From Pseudomonas sp. B6002 (GTDB lineage: Bacteria; Pseudomonadota; Gammaproteobacteria; Pseudomonadales; Pseudomonadaceae), in NCBI RefSeq assembly GCF_013385985.1, contig NZ_JACAOY010000005.1, forward strand, positions 38,703-102,702: a stretch of DNA of 64,000 bases, in the 5' to 3' direction. Positions 56,859-64,000 of this stretch are shown piece after piece (position 1 is the first letter of the stretch; every line of letters begins with the position of its first letter). The position numbers were made by a program, and so were the translations under genes. Under the pieces are notes generated by a model. It ran no database searches. It saw nothing but the letters and a program-made list of their open reading frames with translations, and was not told the DNA's origin.

Positions 56859-59480
56859 ATGGGCAAATCGCTGGTCATTGTGGAATCCCCGGCTAAGGCC
56901 AAGACCATCAACAAGTACTTGGGCAACGAGTACGTGGTGAAGTCGAGTATCGGCCATATCCGAGACCTGCCCACCAGCGGTTCGGCTAGCGCCAGCAAGG
57001 AGCCAGCCGCCAAGCGCGGCAAGGCGGCTGCGGGCGAAGGTCCGGTGCTCACCCCTAAAGAGAAAGCGCGCAAGCAGCTGGTCTCGCGCATGGGTGTGGA
57101 CCCGGATCATGGCTGGAAGGCCAAGTACGAGATCCTTCCGGGCAAGGAAAAGGTCATCGAAGAGCTGCGCCGGCTCGCCAAGGATGCCGACACCATCTAT
57201 CTCGCAACGGACTTGGACCGCGAAGGGGAAGCCATTGCCTGGCACCTGCGGGAAGCCATCGGCGGTGATGACAGCCGCTACAAGCGTGTGGTGTTCAACG
57301 AAATCACCAAGAAAGCCATCCAGGAAGCTTTCTCCAAGCCGGGCGAACTGGACATCGACCGTGTCAACGCCCAGCAGGCCCGTCGTTTCCTCGACCGCGT
57401 CGTGGGCTACATGGTTTCGCCGCTGCTGTGGGCCAAGATCGCCCGTGGCTTGTCGGCCGGCCGTGTGCAATCGGTTGCCGTGAAGCTGGTGGTGGAGCGT
57501 GAGCGCGAGATTCGTGCGTTCATCCCTGAAGAATACTGGGAAGTCCATGCTGACCTCGGCACCGCCAAGGGCGCCAACGTGCGCTTTGAAGTGGCCCGCG
57601 AAAAAGGCGAAGCCTTCAAGCCGCTGAACGAAGCCCAGGCCATGGCTGCGCTGGAAAAGCTCAAGGCGTCCAGCTACAGCATCGTCAAGCGCGAAGACAA
57701 ACCGACCAGCAGCAAGCCGTCGGCGCCGTTCATCACCTCCACCCTGCAGCAGGCCGCGAGTAACCGCCTGGGCTTCGGCGTGAAGAAAACCATGATGATG
57801 GCCCAGCGTTTGTACGAAGCTGGCTACATCACGTATATGCGTACTGACTCCACCAACCTGTCGGTGGACGCGGTCGCGATGGCGCGTACTTATATTGAAG
57901 GCGAGTTCGGCAAGAAGTACCTGCCGGAGAGCCCGAACGTCTACAGCAGCAAGGAAGGCGCACAGGAGGCTCACGAAGCGATCCGTCCTTCCGACGCCAA
58001 CACCACGCCTGCCAAGCTGAGCGGTATGGAGCGTGACGCTGAGCGCCTCTACGAGCTGATCTGGCGCCAGTTCCTGGCCTGCCAGATGCTGCCGGCGCAA
58101 TACCTGTCCACCACGGTTACCGTGGCGGCCTCCGACTTCGAGCTGCGCGCCAAGGGCCGTATCCTCAAGTTCGACGGCTACACCCGCGTGATGCCGCAGA
58201 TCGCCAAGCCTGGCGATGACGACGTGCTGCCGGACATGGCCCAGGGCGATGTGTTGAAGCTGATCAAGCTTGATCCGTCCCAGCACTTCACCAAGCCACC
58301 GGCGCGCTACTCGGAAGCCAGCCTGGTCAAAGAGATGGAAAAACGCGGTATCGGTCGTCCTTCGACCTATGCGGCGATCATCTCCACCATCCAGGACCGT
58401 GGCTACGTGGCGCTGCACAACCGTCGTTTCTACTCGGAAAAGATGGGCGACATCGTCACCGAGCGACTGTCCGAGAGCTTCTCCAACCTGATGGACTACG
58501 GCTTCACGGCTGGCATGGAAGAGAACCTCGATGACGTGGCTCAGGGCGAACGCGACTGGAAAAACGTACTGGACGAGTTCTACGGTGACTTCAAGAAGAA
58601 ACTCGAAGTAGCCGAAAGCCCGGAAAGCGGCATGCGCGCCAACCAGCCGGTGATGACTGACATCCCGTGCCAGACCTGCGGCCGTCCGATGCAGATCCGT
58701 ACCGCCTCCACTGGCGTGTTCCTCGGCTGCTCGGGCTACAGCCTGCCGCCGAAAGAGCGTTGCAAGGCCACCGTCAACCTGGTGCCGGGCGATGAAATCG
58801 CCGCCGATGACGAGGGTGAATCCGAGTCGCTGGTACTGCGTGGCAAGCACCGTTGCCCGATCTGCAGCACGGCGATGGATGCCTACCTGCTGGATGAAAA
58901 GCACAAGCTGCACATCTGCGGTAACAACCCGGACTGCAACGGCTACGAGATCGAAGAGGGCACCTACCGCATCAAGGGCTATGAAGGCCCGAGCCTGGAG
59001 TGCGACAAGTGCGGCAGCGAGATGCAGCTCAAGACCGGCCGTTTCGGCAAGTTCTTCGGTTGCACCAACCCGACGTGCAAGAACACCCGCAAGCTGCTCA
59101 AAAGCGGCGATGCGGCGCCGCCGAAGATGGACCCGGTGAAGATGCCTGAGCTCAAGTGCGAGAAGGTCAACGACACCTACATCCTGCGTGACGGTGCTTC
59201 GGGGCTGTTCCTGGCTGCCAGCCAGTTCCCGAAAAACCGCGAGACCCGTGCGCCGCTGGTGCTGGAGATCGTGCCGCACAAGGATGAGATCGATCCGAAG
59301 TACCACTTCCTGTGCGAAGCGCCGAAGAAGGATCCCGATGGTCGTCCGGCGGTGATCCGCTACAGCCGCAAGACCAAGGAGCAATACGTGCAGACCGAAG
59401 TGGACGGCAAGCCTACGGGCTGGAAAGCGTTCTACGACGGAGGCAAGTGGAAGGTCGAGGACAAGCGCCAGGGCGCTTGA
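56859..59480 (+). CDS. topA: DNA topoisomerase I
   Basis: The 873-residue type IA topoisomerase relaxes negative supercoils. The Toprim domain opens '[20 protein letters not shown]' and has acidic '[13 protein letters not shown]'. The DNA-cleaving Tyr326 is in '[13 protein letters not shown]'. Three Cys4 zinc ribbons follow in the C-terminus: 'CQTCGRPM...C', 'CPICSTAM...C' and 'CDKCGSEM...CTNPTC'. Length is normal for Pseudomonas. The upstream in-frame ATG at 56781 is not needed. Confidence 0.96.
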   Translation: MGKSLVIVESPAKAKTINKYLGNEYVVKSSIGHIRDLPTSGSASASKEPAAKRGKAAAGEGPVLTPKEKARKQLVSRMGVDPDHGWKAKYEILPGKEKVIEELRRLAKDADTIYLATDLDREGEAIAWHLREAIGGDDSRYKRVVFNEITKKAIQEAFSKPGELDIDRVNAQQARRFLDRVVGYMVSPLLWAKIARGLSAGRVQSVAVKLVVEREREIRAFIPEEYWEVHADLGTAKGANVRFEVAREKGEAFKPLNEAQAMAALEKLKASSYSIVKREDKPTSSKPSAPFITSTLQQAASNRLGFGVKKTMMMAQRLYEAGYITYMRTDSTNLSVDAVAMARTYIEGEFGKKYLPESPNVYSSKEGAQEAHEAIRPSDANTTPAKLSGMERDAERLYELIWRQFLACQMLPAQYLSTTVTVAASDFELRAKGRILKFDGYTRVMPQIAKPGDDDVLPDMAQGDVLKLIKLDPSQHFTKPPARYSEASLVKEMEKRGIGRPSTYAAIISTIQDRGYVALHNRRFYSEKMGDIVTERLSESFSNLMDYGFTAGMEENLDDVAQGERDWKNVLDEFYGDFKKKLEVAESPESGMRANQPVMTDIPCQTCGRPMQIRTASTGVFLGCSGYSLPPKERCKATVNLVPGDEIAADDEGESESLVLRGKHRCPICSTAMDAYLLDEKHKLHICGNNPDCNGYEIEEGTYRIKGYEGPSLECDKCGSEMQLKTGRFGKFFGCTNPTCKNTRKLLKSGDAAPPKMDPVKMPELKCEKVNDTYILRDGASGLFLAASQFPKNRETRAPLVLEIVPHKDEIDPKYHFLCEAPKKDPDGRPAVIRYSRKTKEQYVQTEVDGKPTGWKAFYDGGKWKVEDKRQGA

Positions 59481-59500
59481 TCGACTAGTCTGCGAAATAC

Positions 59501-59530
59501 AAAGGCCGCCTTCATAGGCGGCCTTTTTTT
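59501..59530 (+). terminator. Terminator of topA
   Basis: The stem aaggccgcc / ggcggcctt is followed by TTTTT, 20 bp after the topA stop. Confidence 0.9.
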
Positions 59531-59555
59531 GGTGTAGAGGCGAGGGGCGCCTAGC

Positions 59556-59635
59556 CCTTGCTCGCGAAAATTGTTAACGATGACGTGGGAGGCCTGATAC
59601 ATAATGGCGCTCTCAGGTTGTTCGCGAGCAAGCTT
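59556..59635. repeat. Inverted repeat of another REP subtype
   Basis: 'cttgctcgcgaa' (near 59556) is mirrored by 'ttcgcgagcaag' (near 59622), followed by 'cttgctcccgtg'. The words resemble the 'tcgcgagcaagctcgctccca' REP form of pseudomonads. It lies upstream of the DUF6586 gene. Confidence 0.5.
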
Positions 59636-59683
59636 GCTCCCGTGCCGCCAGCATCACGCCTATTCGTTGTGGAGATTGCCGTC

Positions 59684-60205
59684 ATGGCCAACGAACTCTA
59701 TACCCGTACCAATCAGAAAATTTACTTCGCGGGTTTGTCCCTGGAAGCCCTTGGCCGCGCCGAGGAAGGGAAAGAGATGAACGCCATCGCGCTGGTCCAG
59801 GCGGGGCGTGAAGCGGCCTTGTTTCACCTGTACGGCGCCTTGCTGGGCCTATGCCATGAAATCGCCGGGTTCTACCGCTTGCCTCAGGCCGGTTCGCCCC
59901 GTGCAGAGATGATCATGAATCGCGAAGTGTTGGACACGATGGCGATTCCCGAGCTGGCCGAATTGGTGGAAATGGCTCAAAGCCCTGACAGTTGGGTCGC
60001 GCGTTTGCTCAAGGCTCATGCGGATATGTTCCAGCCGCCGCGTATTCCTCATGTGCCGAAGGGCGACGTGACGCAGCCATTGATCGTCGCGGTTGCAGTG
60101 GAAGAGGAAGAGCCCAAGCCATTGAGCCGGGAAGAGCTGGAGAGCTGGCGTCAGGAATTGAAAAAGATGGCGCTGCGCTTTCGCGAAGGCCTTAACGAAT
60201 GCTGA
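59684..60205 (+). CDS. DUF6586 family protein (PA3010-like)
   Basis: The 173-residue, mostly helical cytoplasmic protein starts 'MANELYTRTNQKIYFAGLSL'. 'NAIALVQAGREAALFHLYGA' and 'LLGLCHEIAGFYRLP' are the conserved block. The C-terminus is charged. The function is unknown. It is conserved next to topA and the SOS genes in Pseudomonas. ATG 59684 follows GTGGAGATTG. Confidence 0.85.
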   Translation: MANELYTRTNQKIYFAGLSLEALGRAEEGKEMNAIALVQAGREAALFHLYGALLGLCHEIAGFYRLPQAGSPRAEMIMNREVLDTMAIPELAELVEMAQSPDSWVARLLKAHADMFQPPRIPHVPKGDVTQPLIVAVAVEEEEPKPLSREELESWRQELKKMALRFREGLNEC

Positions 60206-60211
60206 TGATTG

Positions 60212-60298
60212 TGTAGGCGCCGGCTTGCCGGCGATGCGGACGCCTCGGTGTGTCAGGCACATCGCGCTGATGGCATCGCCGGCAAGCCAGCTCCTACG
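60212..60298. repeat. REP doublet
   Basis: 'tgtaggcgccggcttgccgg' 'cgatg' pairs with 'catcgccggcaagccagctc' 'ctacg'. It lies between the DUF6586 gene and the next small gene. Confidence 0.75.
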
Positions 60299-60402
60299 CG
60301 TCAACGACCATTCATCAAGCTGTAAAGAAACCTCTTCAGATCCTCAGCGGGGCCGGGTGGATGACTGATATAATCCCGGCCTTTCGTGGAGAACAGACTT
60401 TT

Positions 60403-60636
60403 ATGCCGACGTCCTTTCTGGAAATTGTTGAGTTGCCTGACGGCCGAATCGAGCTGCGCCGGGCAGAGGACGAGGGTTCTCTGGTTATTCTGGATTTTTC
60501 CGAGGACGCCAAAGCGTTCCTGCAAGGCCAGCACGTGGAAGTGGCGAAAGCCATGTTGAGCGTGGGTGTGCAGATGGCCGGTCGTTTGGCCGAAGGCGAA
60601 CCGGAAAAAGAAGAGGGGCCGCGGGTTCTGCACTAA
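60403..60636 (+). CDS. Small conserved protein (PA3009-like)
   Basis: The 77-residue product starts 'MPTSFLEIVELPDGRIELRR' and is acidic, with 'SLVILDFSEDAKAFLQGQHV' and an EK-rich C-terminus. I recognise it only by its conserved position between the topA-side genes and sulA in Pseudomonas. The function is unknown. GGAG lies about ten bases upstream of ATG 60403. An in-frame ATG at 60361 is less likely. Confidence 0.75.
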   Translation: MPTSFLEIVELPDGRIELRRAEDEGSLVILDFSEDAKAFLQGQHVEVAKAMLSVGVQMAGRLAEGEPEKEEGPRVLH

Positions 60637-60672
60637 ACCCTGTGAAGACGCCGTCTATGATTGCGCGATTTT

Positions 60673-60803
60673 TGTAGTGAGCGGGCTTGCCCGCGCTGGG
60701 CTGCGAAGCAGCCCCAAACCAGGCACCGCGTAATTTCTGATATACCGCTTTAGTCAATTTAGGGCTGCTTCGCAACCCAGCGCGGGCAAGCCCGCTCACT
60801 ACA
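60673..60803. repeat. Long REP doublet with nested palindrome
   Basis: 'tgtagtgagcgggcttgccc' 'gcgctgggctgcgaagcagccc' is inverted downstream as 'gggctgcttcgcaacccagc' 'gcgggcaagcccgctcacta'. Each arm is about 41 bases and contains its own smaller hairpin ('gggctgcgaagcagccc'). It differs in sequence from the other REPs here and lies between convergent genes. Confidence 0.85.
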
Positions 60804-60832
60804 GAAGCCCAGCGCAGGCTTGGCTACCCTGT

Positions 60833-61306
60833 TTATCCCAATCGAATATTCAAACTCTGCGCATCACCCGTGCGTGCAGCACTGATCAGCTGTTGCTTGG
60901 CCGCAGCATTCAGCGGGTTCAACCAGCTTACCACCGTGTGGCTACGCCCCAGGCGCAACGCCTCGCACGTCAATTGTTGAGCGCTCTGCGTGCCGCGGGG
61001 TTGCAGCAGCAGGATACGCTCACGATTGAGGCCTGCGTCCCGCAACCAGGCCTGGGTCAGGCTGGCCGGTGGGGCGATCAGCGTCAGCCAGCGAGCATCC
61101 TGCTCTTCGCTCAATTCACGCAGGACTGGCGCCAGCAGGCTCAGGCAGCTCCCGGCCGTACCGCGCAACGACAATTCACTGAACGCCTCAGGCTCGGCGC
61201 TCCAGGGCGCTTCGACCGTTTCCTTGAGGATGGGCGCAAGGGGTTGGGCCATGAAGGCCTCGAACAGCGACAGTTGTGTGTGTTGTGGGGTATGAACGAG
61301 CTGCAT
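60833..61306 (-). CDS. sulA: SOS cell division inhibitor SulA
   Basis: The 157-residue SulA shows 'SELSLRGTAGSCLSLLAPVL', 'WLTLIAPPASLTQAWLRDAG' and 'ILLLQPRGTQSAQQLTCEAL'. SulA blocks FtsZ polymerisation during the SOS response. It lies 10 bp after lexA on the same strand and is therefore controlled by the lexA promoter and its two LexA boxes. Confidence 0.92.
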   Translation of the reverse strand: MQLVHTPQHTQLSLFEAFMAQPLAPILKETVEAPWSAEPEAFSELSLRGTAGSCLSLLAPVLRELSEEQDARWLTLIAPPASLTQAWLRDAGLNRERILLLQPRGTQSAQQLTCEALRLGRSHTVVSWLNPLNAAAKQQLISAARTGDAQSLNIRLG

Positions 61307-61316
61307 GGTGCCTCCT

Positions 61317-61925
61317 TTAGCGGCGAATAACGCCGACGCTCAAGCCTTCGATCACCAGGTCCTGATCTTTCAGGTTCACTTCAATCGGGGCGAACTCAGG
61401 GTTCTCGGCCAACAGCCAGACCTTGCTGCCTTCACGCTTGAAGCGCTTCACGGTGACTTCATCACCGATACGGGCAACGACGATCTGGCCATTACGGGCT
61501 TCGCGGGTGGTATGGACGGCCAGGAGGTCGCCATCGAAAATGCCCACGTCCTTCATGCTCATGCCATGGACCCGCAACAGGTAGTCGGCGCGAGGATGGA
61601 AGAAGGTCGGATTGATGTTGCATGACTCTTCGACGTGCTGTTGCGCCAGGATCGGCGCACCGGCTGCGACGCGACCGATGATCGGCAGTGTCGATTCGTC
61701 GGCCTTGGCTTCGAAACCAGGAATGCGGATACCGCGTGAAGCCCCCGGAGTCATCTCGATCGCGCCTTTGCGGGCGAGGGCCTTGAGGTGTTCCTCGGCG
61801 GCGTTGGGGGACTTGAATCCCAGTTCCAGCGCAATTTCCGCTCGTGTCGGCGGGTAGCCGTTGTCATCGAGGCAGCGCTTGATAAAAGCCAGAATCTCAG
61901 CTTGGCGTGGCGTCAGTTTTAGCAT
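61317..61925 (-). CDS. lexA: LexA repressor
   Basis: The 202-residue product has the N-terminal winged HTH ('[20 protein letters not shown]', '[20 protein letters not shown]') and C-terminal S24 peptidase domain. The self-cleavage site is A88-G89 in '[10 protein letters not shown]', the nucleophile S123 in '[10 protein letters not shown]' and the general base K160 in 'VTVKRF'. It represses SOS genes until RecA filaments trigger cleavage. It is the first gene of the lexA-sulA operon. Confidence 0.97.
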   Translation of the reverse strand: MLKLTPRQAEILAFIKRCLDDNGYPPTRAEIALELGFKSPNAAEEHLKALARKGAIEMTPGASRGIRIPGFEAKADESTLPIIGRVAAGAPILAQQHVEESCNINPTFFHPRADYLLRVHGMSMKDVGIFDGDLLAVHTTREARNGQIVVARIGDEVTVKRFKREGSKVWLLAENPEFAPIEVNLKDQDLVIEGLSVGVIRR

Positions 61926-61935
61926 GTTGATCGCT

Positions 61936-61951
61936 CTGTCTTTTTATACAG
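61936..61951. promoter_or_regulatory. LexA box 1 (SOS box)
   Basis: CTGTCTTTTTATACAG matches CTG-N10-CAG with an AT-rich centre. It starts 11 bp upstream of the lexA ATG. Confidence 0.85.
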
Positions 61952-61954
61952 TGA

Positions 61955-61970
61955 CTGGGATTATATACAG
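61955..61970. promoter_or_regulatory. LexA box 2 (SOS box)
   Basis: CTGGGATTATATACAG is a second CTG-N10-CAG site, 3 bp from box 1. Paired boxes are the usual arrangement for autoregulated lexA in Pseudomonas. Confidence 0.85.
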
Positions 61971-62129
61971 TGAACTGCGCTTGGCAATCATCCTTTTCCA
62001 GCACTCCGCTGGACGGTCATTCGTCACCCTTCCTACAAGGCAGGGATAGCGCTGCCTACAGACCTCGATGGATGTGATTAAATAGCGATGAAATAGATGA
62101 CTGCCCGGCCGGAAAACGGACCCTCAGGG

Positions 62130-62158
62130 TTGACAAGACACAACCTGAAACGTATGTT
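62130..62158 (+). promoter_or_regulatory. sigma70 promoter of psrA
   Basis: TTGACA (62130-62135), a 17-base spacer, then TATGTT (62153-62158). The -10 hexamer lies inside the first PsrA palindrome. Confidence 0.75.
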
Positions 62159-62173
62159 TCAAACAAGTGTTTG
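62147..62173. promoter_or_regulatory. Two overlapping PsrA operator palindromes
   Basis: GAAAC-GTAT-GTTTC (62147-62160) and CAAAC-AAGT-GTTTG (62160-62173) both fit the PsrA consensus G/CAAAC-N2-4-GTTTG/C exactly and share one base. They cover the -10 and the leader of psrA, so PsrA must repress its own gene. Confidence 0.85.
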
Positions 62174-62188
62174 TCAGGCGGAGTAGCC

Positions 62189-62896
62189 ATGGCCCAGTCG
62201 GAAACCGTTGAACGCATTCTCGATGCTGCCGAGCAATTGTTCGCGGAAAAAGGATTTGCTGAAACCTCATTGCGGCTGATCACCAGCAAGGCCGGGGTCA
62301 ACCTCGCCGCAGTGAACTACCATTTCGGCTCGAAAAAAGCCCTGATCCAGGCGGTATTCTCGCGCTTCCTGGGGCCTTTCTGCGCCAGCCTCGACCGTGA
62401 ACTGGAGCGTCGCCAGACCAAGCCCGACAACAAGCCAAGCCTGGAAGACCTGCTGGAAATGCTGGTCGAACAAGCCTTGGTGGTTCAGCCGCGCAGCGGT
62501 AACGATCTGTCGATCTTCATGCGCCTGTTGGGCCTTGCGTTCAGCCAGAGCCAGGGGCACTTGCGCCGTTATCTGGAAGACATGTACGGCAAAGTTTTCC
62601 GCCGTTACATGCTGCTGGTCAACGAAGCCGCGCCGCGTATTCCTCCGATCGAGTTGTTCTGGCGTGTGCACTTCATGCTGGGCGCCGCGGCCTTCAGTAT
62701 GTCTGGTATCAAGGCGCTGCGTGCGATTGCCGAGACCGATTTCGGCGTCAACACCTCCATCGAGCAGGTCATGCGCCTGATGGTGCCGTTTCTCGCGGCT
62801 GGCATGCGTGCCGAAACCGGCGTCACCGACCCGGCCATGGCCGCCGCGCAGCTGCGCCCACGCAGCAAATCGACACCGGCTGTCGCCAAGGCGTGA
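62189..62896 (+). CDS. psrA: TetR-type regulator PsrA
   Basis: The 235-residue TetR regulator has the N-terminal HTH 'ERILDAAEQLFAEKGFAETS' and 'LRLITSKAGVNLAAVNYHFG'. The ligand-binding domain is of the fatty-acid-sensing PsrA type. PsrA represses fadBA and itself and activates rpoS; long-chain fatty acids release it. Its location between lexA and nagZ matches PA3006. ATG 62189 follows GGCGGAG. The fadBA targets lie 9 kb away in the same window. Confidence 0.94.
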   Translation: MAQSETVERILDAAEQLFAEKGFAETSLRLITSKAGVNLAAVNYHFGSKKALIQAVFSRFLGPFCASLDRELERRQTKPDNKPSLEDLLEMLVEQALVVQPRSGNDLSIFMRLLGLAFSQSQGHLRRYLEDMYGKVFRRYMLLVNEAAPRIPPIELFWRVHFMLGAAAFSMSGIKALRAIAETDFGVNTSIEQVMRLMVPFLAAGMRAETGVTDPAMAAAQLRPRSKSTPAVAKA

Positions 62897-63050
62897 CCGC
62901 CCCGGGTGTGCGCGGCCGCTTGCATCCGCTAAGCTAGCTGCCCATGCCGAATTCAGCTATTTACTCGCAACCCGCGGTTCTCACTGAGCCCTCATTGTTA
63001 ATGGGGTCAGGTGAGGGCAGCGGGTTGTGTGCGTTATTTAAGGAAGGTTT

Positions 63051-64000
63051 ATGACTGCTGCCCTGCAAGGTTCATTGATGGTTGACGTTGCCGGCACCTG
63101 GCTGACGGCCGAGGATCGCCACCTGTTGCGCCAGCCGGAAGTGGGCGGGCTGATCATTTTTGCGCGCAATATCGAGCACCCGCGCCAGGTGCGGGAACTG
63201 AGCGCGGCCATTCGTGCAGTGCGTCCGGACCTGCTGTTGGCGGTCGACCAGGAAGGCGGCCGCGTGCAGCGCCTGCGTCAGGGGTTCGTGCGTCTGCCTG
63301 CCATGCGCGCACTCGCAGATAACCCCAACGCTGAATATCTGGCCGAGCAGTGTGGCTGGATCATGGCGACCGAAGTGCTGGCCGTGGGCCTGGACCTGAG
63401 TTTCGCCCCCGTGCTTGACCTGGACTACCAGCGCAGCGCCGTGGTGGGCACCCGTTCCTTTGAAGGCGACCCAGAGCGCGCAGCGCTGCTGGCTGGCGCG
63501 TTCATTCGCGGCATGAACAGCGCCGGCATGGCCGCCACCGGCAAACACTTCCCGGGCCATGGCTGGGCGGAGGCCGATTCCCACGTGGCCATCCCCAATG
63601 ACGAGCGCAGCCTGGAAGAGATTCGTGCGAATGACCTGGTGCCTTTCGCACGCCTGAGCCAGCAGTTGGCGGCAGTGATGCCGGCTCACGTCATCTATCC
63701 GCAGGTTGACGCGCAGCCGGCAGGCTTCTCGCGCCGCTGGCTGCAGGACATCCTGCGTGGTGAATTGCAGTTCGACGGGGTGATTTTCAGTGATGACCTG
63801 TCGATGGCGGGGGCGCATGTGGTGGGCGACGCCGCCAGCCGCATCGAAGCGGCGCTGACAGCGGGTTGTGACATGGGGTTGGTGTGCAATGATCGCGCGG
63901 CTGCAGAACTGGCGTTGACCGCCGCCCAGCGTATGAAGGTCAAGCCATCGGCTCGAATCGCGCGGATGCGCGGCCAGGCGATGGCGTCGACGGACTACAA
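63051..64000 (+). CDS. nagZ: Beta-N-acetylhexosaminidase NagZ (3' end outside window)
   Basis: The gene is open to the window edge, giving 316 of roughly 335 residues. It is a GH3 glucosaminidase in peptidoglycan recycling: 'VDVAGTWLTAEDRHLLRQPE' at the start, 'LLAVDQEGGRVQRLRQGFVR', the catalytic His-Asp loop 'TGKHFPGHGWAEADSHVAIP', and nucleophile Asp in 'VIFSDDLSMAGAHVVGDA'. It removes GlcNAc from anhydro-muropeptides made by enzymes such as Slt. ATG 63051 has AAGGAAGG before it. Confidence 0.93.
   Translation, partial: MTAALQGSLMVDVAGTWLTAEDRHLLRQPEVGGLIIFARNIEHPRQVRELSAAIRAVRPDLLLAVDQEGGRVQRLRQGFVRLPAMRALADNPNAEYLAEQCGWIMATEVLAVGLDLSFAPVLDLDYQRSAVVGTRSFEGDPERAALLAGAFIRGMNSAGMAATGKHFPGHGWAEADSHVAIPNDERSLEEIRANDLVPFARLSQQLAAVMPAHVIYPQVDAQPAGFSRRWLQDILRGELQFDGVIFSDDLSMAGAHVVGDAASRIEAALTAGCDMGLVCNDRAAAELALTAAQRMKVKPSARIARMRGQAMASTDY

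Noticed and set aside
56841-59384. 847-codon open frame antisense to topA
   Set aside because: It mirrors topA codon structure with an unlikely His/Val/Arg/Gln-rich product.

Overview
This window is chromosomal DNA from a Pseudomonas, almost certainly of the P. fluorescens group. The evidence is the GC-rich coding, the gene order nagZ-psrA-lexA-sulA-x-x-topA-DUF1653-fadA-fadB at the right end (the order known from P. aeruginosa), the acnA/rlmM/tusA block, and more than a dozen intergenic REP palindromes of the 'gtgggagctggcttgcctgc' / 'tgtaggagccggcttgccggcgat' type. I saw no tRNA, rRNA, CRISPR array or insertion sequence. Identities were judged by reading translations, not by database search.

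Layout. 1-6.9 kb: a secreted double-Cache protein and a PheC-like periplasmic protein (minus strand), then a glutamine-synthetase-family ligase, a SAM methyltransferase, rnd, ycgL and a D-2-hydroxyacid dehydrogenase. 6.9-15.0 kb: an accessory insert holding two very large paralogous genes. 15-32.7 kb: nitroreductase, ycgN, a degenerate M61-like protein, an RNA methyltransferase, an HNH protein, a ParB-like secreted protein, a spermidine-synthase-like protein, a lone cyclic-nucleotide-binding domain, oligopeptidase B, YafJ-type amidotransferase, the 5-oxoprolinase operon pxpABC with a divergent LysR gene, a MoxR/VWA pair and a DUF748 protein. 32.8-45.1 kb: cysK, an LpxO-like hydroxylase, acnA, rlmM, an inserted pair of divergent terpene cyclase genes, tusA, a MATE pump and pdxB. 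45.3-64 kb: an ABC exporter, slt, uup, a universal stress protein, fadBA, topA, the lexA-sulA SOS operon, psrA and a truncated nagZ.

Most interesting region. The two large genes at 7008-10517 and 10564-15003 share about 1,000 residues and then switch abruptly to unrelated C-terminal modules: an OspG/NleH-like protein kinase in the first, and three 64-residue repeats, a disordered linker and a SET-type lysine methyltransferase domain in the second. A hrp-box-like promoter (GGAACC-N16-aCACCCA) lies 68 bp upstream of the first gene. Both N-termini follow the composition rules of Pseudomonas type III effectors. No immunity gene is present. I infer a host-directed, HrpL-type-regulated effector pair with interchangeable C-terminal enzymes acting on eukaryotic targets.

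Second accessory region. Between rlmM and tusA sit a class II-like (DIDS motif) terpene cyclase and a class I terpene synthase with intact DDxxxD, NSE and WxxxxxRY motifs, transcribed divergently. This suggests a two-step bicyclic terpenoid pathway without its own prenyl diphosphate synthase. The cyclase reading frame runs 113 bp antisense into the end of rlmM, which looks like an insertion scar.

How the genes work together. fadBA carries out fatty acid beta-oxidation and psrA is its known fatty-acid-responsive repressor. psrA has a sigma70 promoter overlapped by two perfect PsrA palindromes, so it is autoregulated. lexA has two SOS boxes and is followed by sulA. pxpABC with the LysR gene forms a 5-oxoproline salvage unit.
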